DNA from: JBKDZL01 sp047971145 | Lineage (GTDB): Bacteria > Bacillota_I > Bacilli_A > Erysipelotrichales > Erysipelotrichaceae | Direction of reading: 5' to 3' | DNA length: 19,892 bases | Assembly (NCBI GenBank): GCA_047971145.1 | Contig: JBKDZL010000013.1 | Location: 1-19,892, forward strand | In this document: positions 1 through 6,902 of the stretch, piece after piece | Position numbering within the stretch: the first letter of the stretch is position 1 | Layout: each line of letters starts with the position of its first letter | Position numbers and translations under genes: made by a program | Notes under the pieces: model-generated | Seen by the model: the letters and a program-made list of their open reading frames with translations, nothing else | The model's database searches: none | Told to the model about the DNA's origin: nothing

Positions 1-10
1 TTGAATAATA

Positions 11-87
11 TGGTCGGAGTAATAGGATTTGAACCTATGATCCCTAGTTCCCAAAACTAGTGCTTTTCCAAACTAAGCTACACCCCG
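11..87 (-). tRNA. tRNA-Pro (anticodon UGG)
   Basis: Read on the minus strand, the sequence folds as a complete cloverleaf. The acceptor stem CGGGGTG (81-87) pairs with TACTCCG (15-21) through two G-U pairs, the discriminator is A and an encoded CCA lies at 11-13. The anticodon stem CTAGT/ACTAG encloses the loop TTTGGGA, giving anticodon TGG. The T stem ATAGG/CCTAT encloses TTCAAAT. A C1-G72 first pair is typical of bacterial tRNA-Pro. The 3' end faces the window edge, so further tRNA genes may follow outside the window. Confidence 0.95.
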
Positions 88-91
88 ATAG

Positions 92-117
92 ATATTCTTG
101 ACTAAAAACAAGAATAT
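92..117. repeat. Perfect 9-bp hairpin next to the tRNA 5' end
   Basis: ATATTCTTG (92-100) and CAAGAATAT (109-117) are perfect inverted repeats around an 8-base loop, four bases from the mature 5' end of the tRNA. No T tract follows on either strand, so it does not look like an intrinsic terminator. It could be a leader structure of the tRNA precursor. The role is unknown. Confidence 0.5.
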
Positions 118-135
118 GCTATACTTTAATTAAAG

Positions 136-183
136 AGAGATATGGTTTCGGCGGAGTCACACCTATAGTCATATCTCTTTTTT
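136..183. terminator. Candidate hairpin terminator between phage remnant and tRNA
   Basis: AGAGATATG (136-144) and CATATCTCT (170-178) form a perfect 9-bp stem around a GC-richer 25-base loop. TTTTT follows at 179-183 on the plus strand. On the minus strand, which carries the remnant gene ending at 182, the downstream T run is weaker. The long loop is unusual for a terminator. A structured RNA or the edge of a mobile element are alternatives. Confidence 0.4.
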
Positions 184-721
184 ATTTCATTTTTTTAACC
201 ACCAAATATTCATCACCTTTTTTAATTAACAACTTATTAAGTGATTTTGCATTTCTGTGATTATAAGTGCTAGCTATTTGCTTGTTTATTTCATCCCATG
301 TCAAATTACTTTTTCCAAAATCGAATATAAAATTAATAGATTGCTCCTTTTTTTTGATTACAGTTCTCGATATGGTCTGACCACTTTTTCCTGTAACTGT
401 TTTCAAATCCCAATATTCTCCCCTGAACAAGAAATCAGAAGTTTGTATTCCTTTTGGCTTGTTAACTCTAGGAAGAATATCGATATTATTATTAAATTTG
501 TTAGCCATCCACTCCGCAAATTTCATTTCTTCTTTATTGGGTTTGATAACCACATTCTTGTCATCCACATTGTAAGAAATACCATTATAATCAAATGTAT
601 CACCAACTTTAGCTATGTTTACTGAAGCTTTTTTGTCAAAATTAGTTTTTGCCAAATCTTCCCATTGTTTAGTTATGTCTTTATAGTTATTACTTGATGT
701 TAAATCATCAGCTTTAAACAC
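182..721 (-). CDS. CdiA-CT-like tRNase/nuclease toxin domain (remnant ORF, GTG start)
   Basis: This 179-residue open frame is the C-terminal toxin module of the decayed capsid gene. It resembles the CdiA C-terminal tRNase family: a hydrophobic and charged region, LPRVNKPKG, then SDF, then YWDLK, GKSGQTI and a helix with IKKKEQSINFIFD. The Asp of SDF with DLK fits a PD-(D/E)xK-type nuclease core. Phage MuF proteins of Gram-positive bacteria are known to carry such polymorphic toxin tails. The GTG at 719-721 has only a weak AGGA eight bases upstream, and a TATAAT lies 12 bases upstream (734-739 on the plus strand), so independent expression is possible but unproven. No immunity gene follows: the hairpin and tRNA lie immediately downstream. 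The domain call is fairly sure. Activity is unknown. Confidence 0.6.
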   Translation of the reverse strand: MFKADDLTSSNNYKDITKQWEDLAKTNFDKKASVNIAKVGDTFDYNGISYNVDDKNVVIKPNKEEMKFAEWMANKFNNNIDILPRVNKPKGIQTSDFLFRGEYWDLKTVTGKSGQTISRTVIKKKEQSINFIFDFGKSNLTWDEINKQIASTYNHRNAKSLNKLLIKKGDEYLVVKKMK

Positions 722-1005
722 AACCTTAGTCCTATTATAATCTCTTCTTAATTCATCATGAGAATTAATATAGCTGTTTAAGCTTTTATTAGCTTCTTTC
801 AGTTGTCTTTTCTTAATGTTAACTAAGTTCTCATCTCCAACTGTTTTGGCTACCTCAAGTTCTTTCTTACTAATCTCTCTTTTCTTAGTTGCTTTTGAGT
901 TAGTTTATAAACTAACTCATTATCAACAACTTCAACTTGAGATGGTATCTTAGTTATTCCTTCAACATAAGTACTCGTGTGATGTCTACAAGTAACTCCA
1001 CATAA
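182..1005 (-). pseudogene. Phage minor capsid (MuF-type, Phage_min_cap2-like) protein, decayed 3' end
   Basis: From 1005 downwards one minus frame reads CGVTCRH, then an EGITK stretch, then LVYKLTQKQLRK. These match the C-terminal end of Gram-positive siphophage minor capsid protein 2: a CGxxCRH motif, then a TQKQR-type basic helix. This frame hits a stop, but from about 904 the adjacent frame carries on the same helix (KKREISKKELEVAK, then LRRDYNRTKV) without interruption into the toxin domain that ends at 182. One base missing from the T run at 880-883 (an A run on the coding strand) explains the break. A stop at 1006-1008 cuts the other end, and nothing capsid-like is visible upstream before sodA. 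This is a prophage remnant that has lost its N-terminus. Assignment rests on recognised motifs and is fairly sure. Confidence 0.75.
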
Positions 1006-1030
1006 TTAAAGTTTTTTGTAGTCATATTAG

Positions 1031-1059
1031 TTGAAGTATCCTTAGAGATATGTCATACT
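1031..1059 (+). promoter_or_regulatory. Candidate promoter of the sodA-dps pair
   Basis: TTGAAG (1031-1036) and CATACT (1054-1059) are separated by 17 bases, each with four of six consensus positions. They lie 31 bases before the sodA start, which has its own GGAGG at 1081-1085. No clear PerR-type inverted repeat is visible. Confidence 0.4.
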
Positions 1060-1090
1060 ATGCTTACAATAATTCTAAAAGGAGGACATA

Positions 1091-1702
1091 ATGTTTAAAC
1101 AAGTAGAATTAAAATATAATTATAGTGATTTAGAACCAAAAATAGATGCATTAACTATGGAGACACATTATTCTAAGCATCATGCAGCTTATACTAACTA
1201 TTTAAATAATTTAGTAGTACAAGCCGGCTTAGAAAACAAAACAATTGAGGAGATTTTTAGTAGTTTAGCTGATATTGATAGTAATATTAGAGCTGGAATT
1301 AAAAATAATGGGGGCGGTTTTTATAATCACAACCTATATTTCTCAACTATAAGTGCACAACCTAAGGCAATTAGTGATAAATTTGCCAAAGTAATTGAAG
1401 ACAATTTTGGAAGTTTAGCAGAAATGTTGGAGCAACTTGCGAAAGTATCTGCAGGTCAATTTGGCTCTGGTTGGGGTTGGTTATCTGTTGATAAGAGTGG
1501 AAAACTAGTTATTAGTGCTACTGCTAATCAAGATAATCCTTTAATGGAAAATAAGGGTTTAACACCAATTTTAGCTGTTGATGTGTGGGAGCATGCATAT
1601 TACTTGAAATATAAAAATTTGAGAGCTGATTATATCAAAGCATATTTTGATTTAATTGATTGGGAAGTAGTTGAAATTCACTACAATAATGTAGTAGAAT
1701 AG
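1091..1702 (+). CDS. sodA: Superoxide dismutase, Mn type
   Basis: The 203-residue protein is a full-length Fe/Mn superoxide dismutase, converting superoxide to peroxide and oxygen in the cytoplasm. All four metal ligands are present: His26 (METHYSKHH), His80 (FYNHNLYF), and Asp164 and His168 (DVWEHAYY). Gly75-Gly76 before FYNH and Gln147 in TANQD are the pattern of Mn-dependent rather than Fe-dependent enzymes; actual metal use is inferred. A GGAGG lies five bases before the ATG. dps follows after 24 bases with its own ribosome binding site and a shared terminator, so the two probably form one oxidative-stress operon: SodA makes peroxide and Dps consumes it with iron. The gene abuts phage debris upstream but shows no damage itself. 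Confidence 0.95.
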   Translation: MFKQVELKYNYSDLEPKIDALTMETHYSKHHAAYTNYLNNLVVQAGLENKTIEEIFSSLADIDSNIRAGIKNNGGGFYNHNLYFSTISAQPKAISDKFAKVIEDNFGSLAEMLEQLAKVSAGQFGSGWGWLSVDKSGKLVISATANQDNPLMENKGLTPILAVDVWEHAYYLKYKNLRADYIKAYFDLIDWEVVEIHYNNVVE

Positions 1703-1726
1703 GTATAGGATAAGGAGGAAATAACC

Positions 1727-2170
1727 ATGCCAAACAAAGCGTTATTAGAAAAAATGAATGTCTATTTAGCAAATCAACAAATTTCTTTTGTGAAGCTTCA
1801 TAATTTACACTGGTATGTAAATGGAAAAGCATTCTTTACATTACATGCAAAATTTGAAGAATTATATGACCACACTGCTGATGTAATTGATGATGTTGCA
1901 GAAAGAATGTTAGCAATTGGTGGAAAACCGGTAGCTTCATTTGCTAAAGCACTTGAAATTGCTACTATCAAAGAATTAGATGATGAATTTATTTCATCTG
2001 ATGCTGCAGTTGAAAAACTTGTTACTGATATTCAATGGTGGATTAAAGATTCTAAAGAATTAGTAAGTCTTGCTGAAGAAGCAGGAGATCATCCAACTGC
2101 TGATATGTTTATCGGTTATTTAGCTGAGTACCAAAAAACTCTTTGGATGTTAAAAGCTTACTTAGCTTAA
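1727..2170 (+). CDS. dps: Dps-family ferroxidase / DNA-protection protein
   Basis: The 147-residue protein is a ferritin-like miniferritin. Such proteins form twelve-subunit shells that oxidise Fe(II) with hydrogen peroxide and store the iron, limiting Fenton damage. The intersubunit ferroxidase residues keep the family spacing: His28 (NLHWYV), His40 (LHAKFEELYD), Asp55 and Glu59 (DDVAER), matching Listeria Dps at 31, 43, 58 and 62. The short N-terminus lacks a lysine-rich DNA-binding tail, so direct DNA binding is uncertain. A strong AAGGAGG precedes the ATG. It is the second gene of the sodA operon and is followed ten bases later by a strong terminator. Confidence 0.95.
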   Translation: MPNKALLEKMNVYLANQQISFVKLHNLHWYVNGKAFFTLHAKFEELYDHTADVIDDVAERMLAIGGKPVASFAKALEIATIKELDDEFISSDAAVEKLVTDIQWWIKDSKELVSLAEEAGDHPTADMFIGYLAEYQKTLWMLKAYLA

Positions 2171-2179
2171 CAAAAAATT

Positions 2180-2204
2180 AGGACCTCAATTGAGGTCCTT
2201 TTTT
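2180..2204. terminator. Bidirectional intrinsic terminator between dps and the LCP gene
   Basis: AGGACCTC (2180-2187) pairs with GAGGTCCT (2192-2199) around AATT. TTTTTT follows on the plus strand, and an A run at 2172-2177 supplies a T tract for the minus strand. It ends both dps and the convergent LCP gene. Confidence 0.9.
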
Positions 2205-2205
2205 A

Positions 2206-3684
2206 TTACTCATCGGAAGAAGAATTTAAAGTGTCATTAATTAGTTGTTGAGCGAGATTTAAGTTAGATTCATCTAAAATTACTACAGAGGCTAAATCAC
2301 TAGTAGATGCCACTGGAAGCATATCTAACTCGCCAGTTAAACCATTAGAGGATAATTCCCAACTAGCCAAATCAGCTAATTGCATCTTTAATAATGAAAA
2401 GATTTGATTAGAAGTGATATTTGTTAAATAAGTTCCTTCGACTGCTTCAAAAATTTGATTAAAATTAACTAAAATTGAAGGGCTAGTGACTTTATCAATA
2501 ATTGCCGATAATACCATCCTTTGATGTTCGTTTCTGCTAATATCACCCTCAGGAGTATCCTTACGCTCTCGAGCATAAGCTAGAGCCATATCACCATCTA
2601 AATGAAGCTCGCCAACCTCAAAGACATAATCATAAGTAGGGAAAACTCCACTGAATTTGTATTGGTTATTAACGCTGATACCACCCAAGGCATCAATAAT
2701 TTTAATTAATGAATTATAGTTTATCCTAATAAAGAAATCTAATTTTATCTCTAGTAAGCCCTCTAAGGTTTCAATCATCTCACTAGTGCCATGAACACCA
2801 ACATGGGTAATTTTATCTTTTTCACTATCATAGGGTACACTGACATAACTATCTCTAGGAATCGAAGTTAAATGAATTTTTTTAGTGATAGGATTAATTG
2901 ATGCGATCATAATTACATCAGTTAATAAATTATCTGAAACACTAACACCTTCTTGATTTTGACCTAATATTAAAATATTAAATGAATTTTCAGTCACAGA
3001 AATATCACTCTGGATATTATTATAGGCAACACTTTGTGTTGTTTGATATACTATTTTAGTTTTCTTAGTTAATAGTTCTGTATAATTAGCATTTTCTTTC
3101 ATGATATTAATATAACTCTCGTTAATAAGTAGAAATTTAATATTTCCTTGTTTTAAGTCAGCTAGAGCAGTTTCAAAATCTGGATAGTTTTTTATTAGAA
3201 CATTGCCTTTTACTTCGCTATTAAGATAGTTGATAGCATATTCTTGATGTTCTTGATCATAATTTGTTTGGATTGCAATTTCATTGTCTAAAAAATCATT
3301 AACATTGGTAAATTCGGTGTCATTAAGGGCAATCACAGAAACTACTACATCAGTATTACTGGGTTGTTCTACCTGCAGCATTTTGATTTTTGTTTCGATT
3401 TGAGGTAGTAAAAAAGTTACTACTGCTAAAGAGGTGATAATCAGATAGACTAAAGAATTTTTAGTAAATTTTAAAAAAGGCGTTGTTTTCTTTTTTGGTA
3501 AAAGATAGAGTGCTAATAGTACCAATAGTATTACTGAAATTGATCCTATTATTTTATAAAGTGCTGGCAAAATCGCAGATGAATTTACAAAATAAAGTAA
3601 AAGAATAGCGATAATTAATAAAATTGCTAATATAATAAGATTTTTAAACCTCTTGTTTATTTTTCTTTTTTTCTGTTTGCTCAT
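2206..3684 (-). CDS. LytR-CpsA-Psr (LCP) family wall-polymer transferase with extra N-terminal extracellular region
   Basis: LCP enzymes transfer lipid-linked polymers such as teichoic acid or capsule to peptidoglycan on the outer membrane face. From the chosen start the protein has 492 residues: a basic N-terminus, three membrane helices (about 15-33, 41-62, 77-94), an extracellular region at about 105-220, then the LCP domain at about 240-430. That domain shows SIPRDSYV, DALGGI, GDMALAYARER and the conserved R near ISRNEHQR. The region at 105-220 (VVVSVIALND, EIAIQTNYDQ, FETALADLKQGNIKFLLINES) reads like a lobe of a solute-binding domain, which ordinary LCP proteins lack. The ATG at 3682-3684 is preferred over an earlier in-frame codon at 3723 because AGGAG lies five bases before it. 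The gene is monocistronic and ends at the terminator shared with dps. Confidence 0.88.
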   Translation of the reverse strand: MSKQKKRKINKRFKNLIILAILLIIAILLLYFVNSSAILPALYKIIGSISVILLVLLALYLLPKKKTTPFLKFTKNSLVYLIITSLAVVTFLLPQIETKIKMLQVEQPSNTDVVVSVIALNDTEFTNVNDFLDNEIAIQTNYDQEHQEYAINYLNSEVKGNVLIKNYPDFETALADLKQGNIKFLLINESYINIMKENANYTELLTKKTKIVYQTTQSVAYNNIQSDISVTENSFNILILGQNQEGVSVSDNLLTDVIMIASINPITKKIHLTSIPRDSYVSVPYDSEKDKITHVGVHGTSEMIETLEGLLEIKLDFFIRINYNSLIKIIDALGGISVNNQYKFSGVFPTYDYVFEVGELHLDGDMALAYARERKDTPEGDISRNEHQRMVLSAIIDKVTSPSILVNFNQIFEAVEGTYLTNITSNQIFSLLKMQLADLASWELSSNGLTGELDMLPVASTSDLASVVILDESNLNLAQQLINDTLNSSSDE

Positions 3685-3697
3685 AATTGCTCCTATC

Positions 3698-3743
3698 GAT
3701 ATACTACTATAATAGTATATCATAATTATTTAAGTTATGTTAG
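3698..3743 (-). promoter_or_regulatory. LCP promoter overlapping a 9-bp dyad
   Basis: GATATACTA (3698-3706) and TAGTATATC (3713-3721) are a perfect inverted repeat around CTATAA. On the minus strand TATACT (complement of 3714-3719) can serve as -10 box, with CTAACA (3738-3743) 18 bases upstream as a weak -35. The dyad covers the -10 and start region, as an operator would. No regulator is encoded nearby. Confidence 0.4.
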
Positions 3744-3767
3744 CTTTAAATTTACTAAATAAATTGC

Positions 3768-3795
3768 TTTACAATGTTAATTTTGGTAGTATTAT
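3768..3795 (+). promoter_or_regulatory. metK promoter
   Basis: TTTACA (3768-3773) and TATTAT (3790-3795) each match five of six consensus bases with a 16-base spacer. The leader is short (about 18 bases) with AAGGAG at 3807-3812, leaving no room for a SAM riboswitch. Confidence 0.6.
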
Positions 3796-3819
3796 TATGA
3801 TAATTAAGGAGAAGAATGA

Positions 3820-4929
3820 ATGTATAAATTTAGTACTGAAATGGTTTTTCGTGGACATCCTGATAAAGTTTGTGATCAAATAAGTGATGCAATATTAGAT
3901 GAAATTCTAAGTGTAGATAAAAATGGAAGAGTAGCATGCGAAGTGGTTGGTGGTAAGGGTAAAATTTTTATTACTGGGGAGATAACTACTAATGCTGATA
4001 TAAATTATACTGAAATTGCTAAAAGAGTTCTAAGAGATGTTGGTTATAGTGATAATATTGAAATTATTGTTAATCTATCAGCTCAGTCTTATGATATTGC
4101 CTTAGGTGTTGATAAAGAGGGGGCAGGTGATCAGGGCTTAATGTTTGGCTATGCTGAAAAAAGTTCTACACACAATATTTCGCCACTTTTTTACTATACT
4201 AAACAATTGGCGATCAACTATGATAAACAGAGAAGAACTAATGAATTACTAAGACCTGATGGTAAGTGTCAATTAACTGGTATTTTTGATCAAGCTGACC
4301 AACTTATTAAAATTGATACAGTAGTCTTTTCTTTTCAACATGTTGAATTAAATGATAACGATTATCAAAATTTACTAAAAGAAATGGAAGTGAATATTAA
4401 AAGTATTATTCCGGAATCCTTATTAGATAGCGATAGTAAAATATTTATTAATCCTACGGGTAGATTTGTAGTGGGAGGCTTTGATGGTGATTCTGGTTTA
4501 ACTGGTCGCAAAATTATTTGTGATACATATGGTGGCTTTGCCAGACATGGAGGTGGAGCTTTTAGTGGTAAGGACTGTACTAAAGTCGATAGATCAGCTG
4601 CCCTTATTGCTAGACAAATAGCGATAACACTTATTGAAGCTGGATTATATGCTAAGTGTGAAATACAGTTATCTTATGGTATTGGCATTAGCTATCCGAT
4701 GGCAGTATATATTAATAGTTTTGATCAAGAAGCAAAATTAGATAAAGAAACTTTGGTTAATCTTATTTTAGAGTTTGGTAATGTTAAGCCAAAAGAAATA
4801 ATTGAAAGCTTAGATTTAAAAAATACTAGATTTGAAAAACAAGCTCGTTTTGGAGCATTTGGTAATGATAAATTTGTCTTTGAGAAAGCTAATCAAACTT
4901 TATTAAAAGAAATACTTAAAAGAATGTAA
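3820..4929 (+). CDS. metK: S-adenosylmethionine synthetase
   Basis: The enzyme makes S-adenosylmethionine from methionine and ATP in the cytoplasm. All hallmark segments are present: GHPDKVCDQISDAILDE near the N-terminus (about 12-28), GAGDQGLMFGYA (about 101-112) and the long signature DTYGGFARHGGGAFSGKD followed by TKVDRSAA (about 234-259). At 369 residues it is slightly shorter than the usual 380-400. The residues before GHPDK read VFR instead of the common VTE, and some core loops are shortened, so it belongs to a divergent branch. The start has AAGGAG seven bases upstream. It has its own promoter and is probably transcribed alone. Confidence 0.93.
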   Translation: MYKFSTEMVFRGHPDKVCDQISDAILDEILSVDKNGRVACEVVGGKGKIFITGEITTNADINYTEIAKRVLRDVGYSDNIEIIVNLSAQSYDIALGVDKEGAGDQGLMFGYAEKSSTHNISPLFYYTKQLAINYDKQRRTNELLRPDGKCQLTGIFDQADQLIKIDTVVFSFQHVELNDNDYQNLLKEMEVNIKSIIPESLLDSDSKIFINPTGRFVVGGFDGDSGLTGRKIICDTYGGFARHGGGAFSGKDCTKVDRSAALIARQIAITLIEAGLYAKCEIQLSYGIGISYPMAVYINSFDQEAKLDKETLVNLILEFGNVKPKEIIESLDLKNTRFEKQARFGAFGNDKFVFEKANQTLLKEILKRM

Positions 4930-4940
4930 AACACAATGAT

Positions 4941-5029
4941 AGCTTTGATGTTGAATGATAAATAATAATTTTCTTGAAGAATATTTAAGAAAAATTTTAG
5001 CATTTTATTTTATTATCATGGTTAAAGCT
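4941..5029. repeat. Long imperfect inverted repeat between metK and dxs
   Basis: Three pairs of complementary blocks nest in order: AGCTTT (4941-4946) with AAAGCT (5024-5029), ATGATAA (4955-4961) with TTATCAT (5013-5019), and TTTTCTT (4969-4975) with AAGAAAA (4987-4993). The result would be one long bulged hairpin filling most of this gap. It may help end metK transcription, or be a worn repeat element. There is no compact GC stem with T tract. Confidence 0.35.
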
Positions 5030-5058
5030 GCTTATTAGCTGAATGTTTCTAAAATAAT

Positions 5059-5089
5059 TTGACTTAGAGTTAACTTTAAGTAGTATAAT
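5059..5089 (+). promoter_or_regulatory. Candidate dxs promoter
   Basis: TTGACT (5059-5064) and a perfect TATAAT (5084-5089) lie upstream of dxs, but the 19-base spacer is long. The dxs start at 5115 has AAGGAGG at 5103-5109. Confidence 0.5.
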
Positions 5090-5114
5090 ATCTTTAAATG
5101 TTAAGGAGGCACTT

Positions 5115-6878
5115 ATGTATTTAGAAAATATTGACAAACCTGATGATTTAAAAAAACTAAAATTAGAAGAGCTAAATGTTTTAGCAGAGGAAATGCGTTT
5201 TAACTTAATTGAGAAGTTAAGTAAAAGTGGTGGACATATTGGTCCTAATTTAGGAGTGATAGAGTTAACTCTTGCGATGCATTATGTTTTTAATTCTCCA
5301 ATTGATAAAATTGTTTTTGATGTATCACATCAATGTTATCCGCACAAAATGCTGACAGGTAGAAAAGCTGCATTTATGAATGAAAAATTATATAATACTG
5401 TTACTGGTTTCAGTAATCCTCAAGAGAGTGTGCATGATCATTTTATTATTGGTCATACATCTACTGCCATTTCATTAGCAAGTGGTTTAGCTAAAGCTAG
5501 AGATTTATCTAATGAGTCTTATAATGTAATTGCTATCGTGGGTGATGGCTCTTTAGGTGGCGGTGAGGCTTTAGAGGGTCTGAGTGCTGCAGCTGAACTT
5601 AATTCAAATCTACTTATTATTGTTAATGATAATGATCAATCAATTGCTGAGAATCATGGTGGTTTATACATTGGTTTGAAACAGTTAAGGGATAGTAAAG
5701 GTCGTAGCAGTAATAATATTTTTAAAGCGATGGGTTTAGATTATTATTATTTAGATGAAGGTCATGATCTACAGAAATTAATTGAAATGTTTAACACTGT
5801 CAAAGATGTAAAAAGAGCAGTGGTAATACATATTCACACGATAAAAGGTAAAGGCTTAAAATTTGCTGAGGAAGATCGTGAACTTTGGCATGCTGGTGGA
5901 CCTTTTAATAAAATTGATGGTAGTAGAAAAAATGCTGGTGCAACTAATACAATTGTCAGAGACGAAATTATTAAAGTATTGGAAGCAAACCCTCAAGCGA
6001 TAGCTATGAGTGCTAGTACACCAATTCTGATGGGATTTACTTCAGAATATCGCACTAAATATGCTAGACAATTTGTTGATGTTGGTATTTGTGAAGAACA
6101 ATTGATTGCGATGGCAAGTGGCATTGCCGCAGCCGGTGGTACACCTGTGGTTAATATTTCTAGCTCTTTTTTACAAAGAACTTATGATCAGTTATATTCT
6201 GATTTAGCCCTTAATAATAACCCTGCAGTAATTCTTGTTAGCTCAGGTGGCATTTATGGTATGAATAGTAATACTCATCTTGGTATTAGTGATATTACAT
6301 TTTTAACTAGTATCCCAAATTTGGTATATTTAGCTCCTGTTAATCAAGAAGAATATATTCAAATGTTTAGATATGCTACTGAGCAAAAACAACATCCTAT
6401 TGCTATTAGAATACCGGCAAACCATGTTTTAAAGGAAAGTGGTATCACTGATAATACCGATTACTCAGATTTAAATAAGTTTCAGCTTTGTCAAAAGGGG
6501 AGTGAAATCGCAATCATCGCAGTAGGTAATTTATTTCCCTTGGCACTAAGAATTGTTAAAGACTACTTTCAACAAACTGGTATTAAATTAACCCTTATTA
6601 ATCCTAAGTTTATTTCTGGATTAGATACTGAATTATTAGATAGTTTAGTTGATCAACATAAAATGATTATTACTATTGAGGATGGAGTATTAGTGGGTGG
6701 TTTTGGTCAAAATGTTGCTAGTTATTTAGGTATGACTAAATTATTAGTAAAAAATTATGCAATTAAAAAATCTTTTCCAAATGACTATAATCCAGAAGAA
6801 CTATTAAAAGAAAATGGTATTTCGGTTGAGAATATTATTGCGGACATTAATAAAATAGTTACTGTTAATAAAGACTAG
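5115..6878 (+). CDS. dxs: 1-deoxy-D-xylulose-5-phosphate synthase family protein (short, divergent)
   Basis: DXS condenses pyruvate with glyceraldehyde 3-phosphate to start the MEP isoprenoid pathway and feed thiamine and pyridoxal synthesis. The 587-residue protein has the thiamine-diphosphate part (SGGHIGPNLGVIELTLAMH about 34-52, SHQCYPHKMLTGR about 74-86, GDGSLGGGEALEG, then NDND) and a pyrimidine-binding part with the catalytic Glu in GICEEQL. It is shorter than E. coli Dxs (620). Against E. coli it lacks several substrate-phosphate residues: DRAG is SSGG (Arg420 to Ser), GADGQTHQG is GMNSNTHLG (Asp427 to Asn), and YPRG is IPAN. His431 is kept. It belongs to a DXS-like branch whose substrate may differ. 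AAGGAGG precedes the ATG. The family is certain, the exact reaction less so. Confidence 0.85.
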   Translation: MYLENIDKPDDLKKLKLEELNVLAEEMRFNLIEKLSKSGGHIGPNLGVIELTLAMHYVFNSPIDKIVFDVSHQCYPHKMLTGRKAAFMNEKLYNTVTGFSNPQESVHDHFIIGHTSTAISLASGLAKARDLSNESYNVIAIVGDGSLGGGEALEGLSAAAELNSNLLIIVNDNDQSIAENHGGLYIGLKQLRDSKGRSSNNIFKAMGLDYYYLDEGHDLQKLIEMFNTVKDVKRAVVIHIHTIKGKGLKFAEEDRELWHAGGPFNKIDGSRKNAGATNTIVRDEIIKVLEANPQAIAMSASTPILMGFTSEYRTKYARQFVDVGICEEQLIAMASGIAAAGGTPVVNISSSFLQRTYDQLYSDLALNNNPAVILVSSGGIYGMNSNTHLGISDITFLTSIPNLVYLAPVNQEEYIQMFRYATEQKQHPIAIRIPANHVLKESGITDNTDYSDLNKFQLCQKGSEIAIIAVGNLFPLALRIVKDYFQQTGIKLTLINPKFISGLDTELLDSLVDQHKMIITIEDGVLVGGFGQNVASYLGMTKLLVKNYAIKKSFPNDYNPEELLKENGISVENIIADINKIVTVNKD

Positions 6879-6886
6879 TTTGTATA

Positions 6887-6902
6887 TGTTATAATTATTA
6901 TT
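6887..6902 (+). promoter_or_regulatory. Extended -10 promoter giving a probable leaderless mRNA
   Basis: TGTTATAAT (6887-6895) is an extended -10 element with a perfect hexamer. Only seven bases separate it from the ATG at 6903, so transcription should begin at or next to the start codon. No ribosome binding site is present. Confidence 0.55.

Noticed and set aside
11..87. tRNA-Pro 3' end as the phage attachment site
   Set aside because: The remnant lies on the 5' side of the tRNA, and no repeat of the tRNA 3' end was seen near 1000-1090.
145..169. Loop sequence with GGCGGAGTCACACC, reminiscent of 5S rRNA (or, on the minus strand, of a tmRNA or tRNA 3' end)
   Set aside because: Only about 15 bases resemble 5S rRNA and the rest of the gene is absent; the minus-strand reading lacks a matching acceptor strand. 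Treated as a hairpin loop.
257..625. Plus-strand ORF opposite the toxin domain
   Set aside because: Low-complexity hydrophobic product with no start signal; the minus-strand frame carries the recognisable domain.
880..883. Programmed -1 frameshift in the capsid remnant
   Set aside because: The run is only four A on the coding strand and lacks a canonical slippery heptamer. With the N-terminus also missing and a stop at 1006, decay is the simpler reading.
3725..3819. SAM riboswitch upstream of metK
   Set aside because: A good promoter leaves a leader of about 18 bases, too short for any SAM aptamer.
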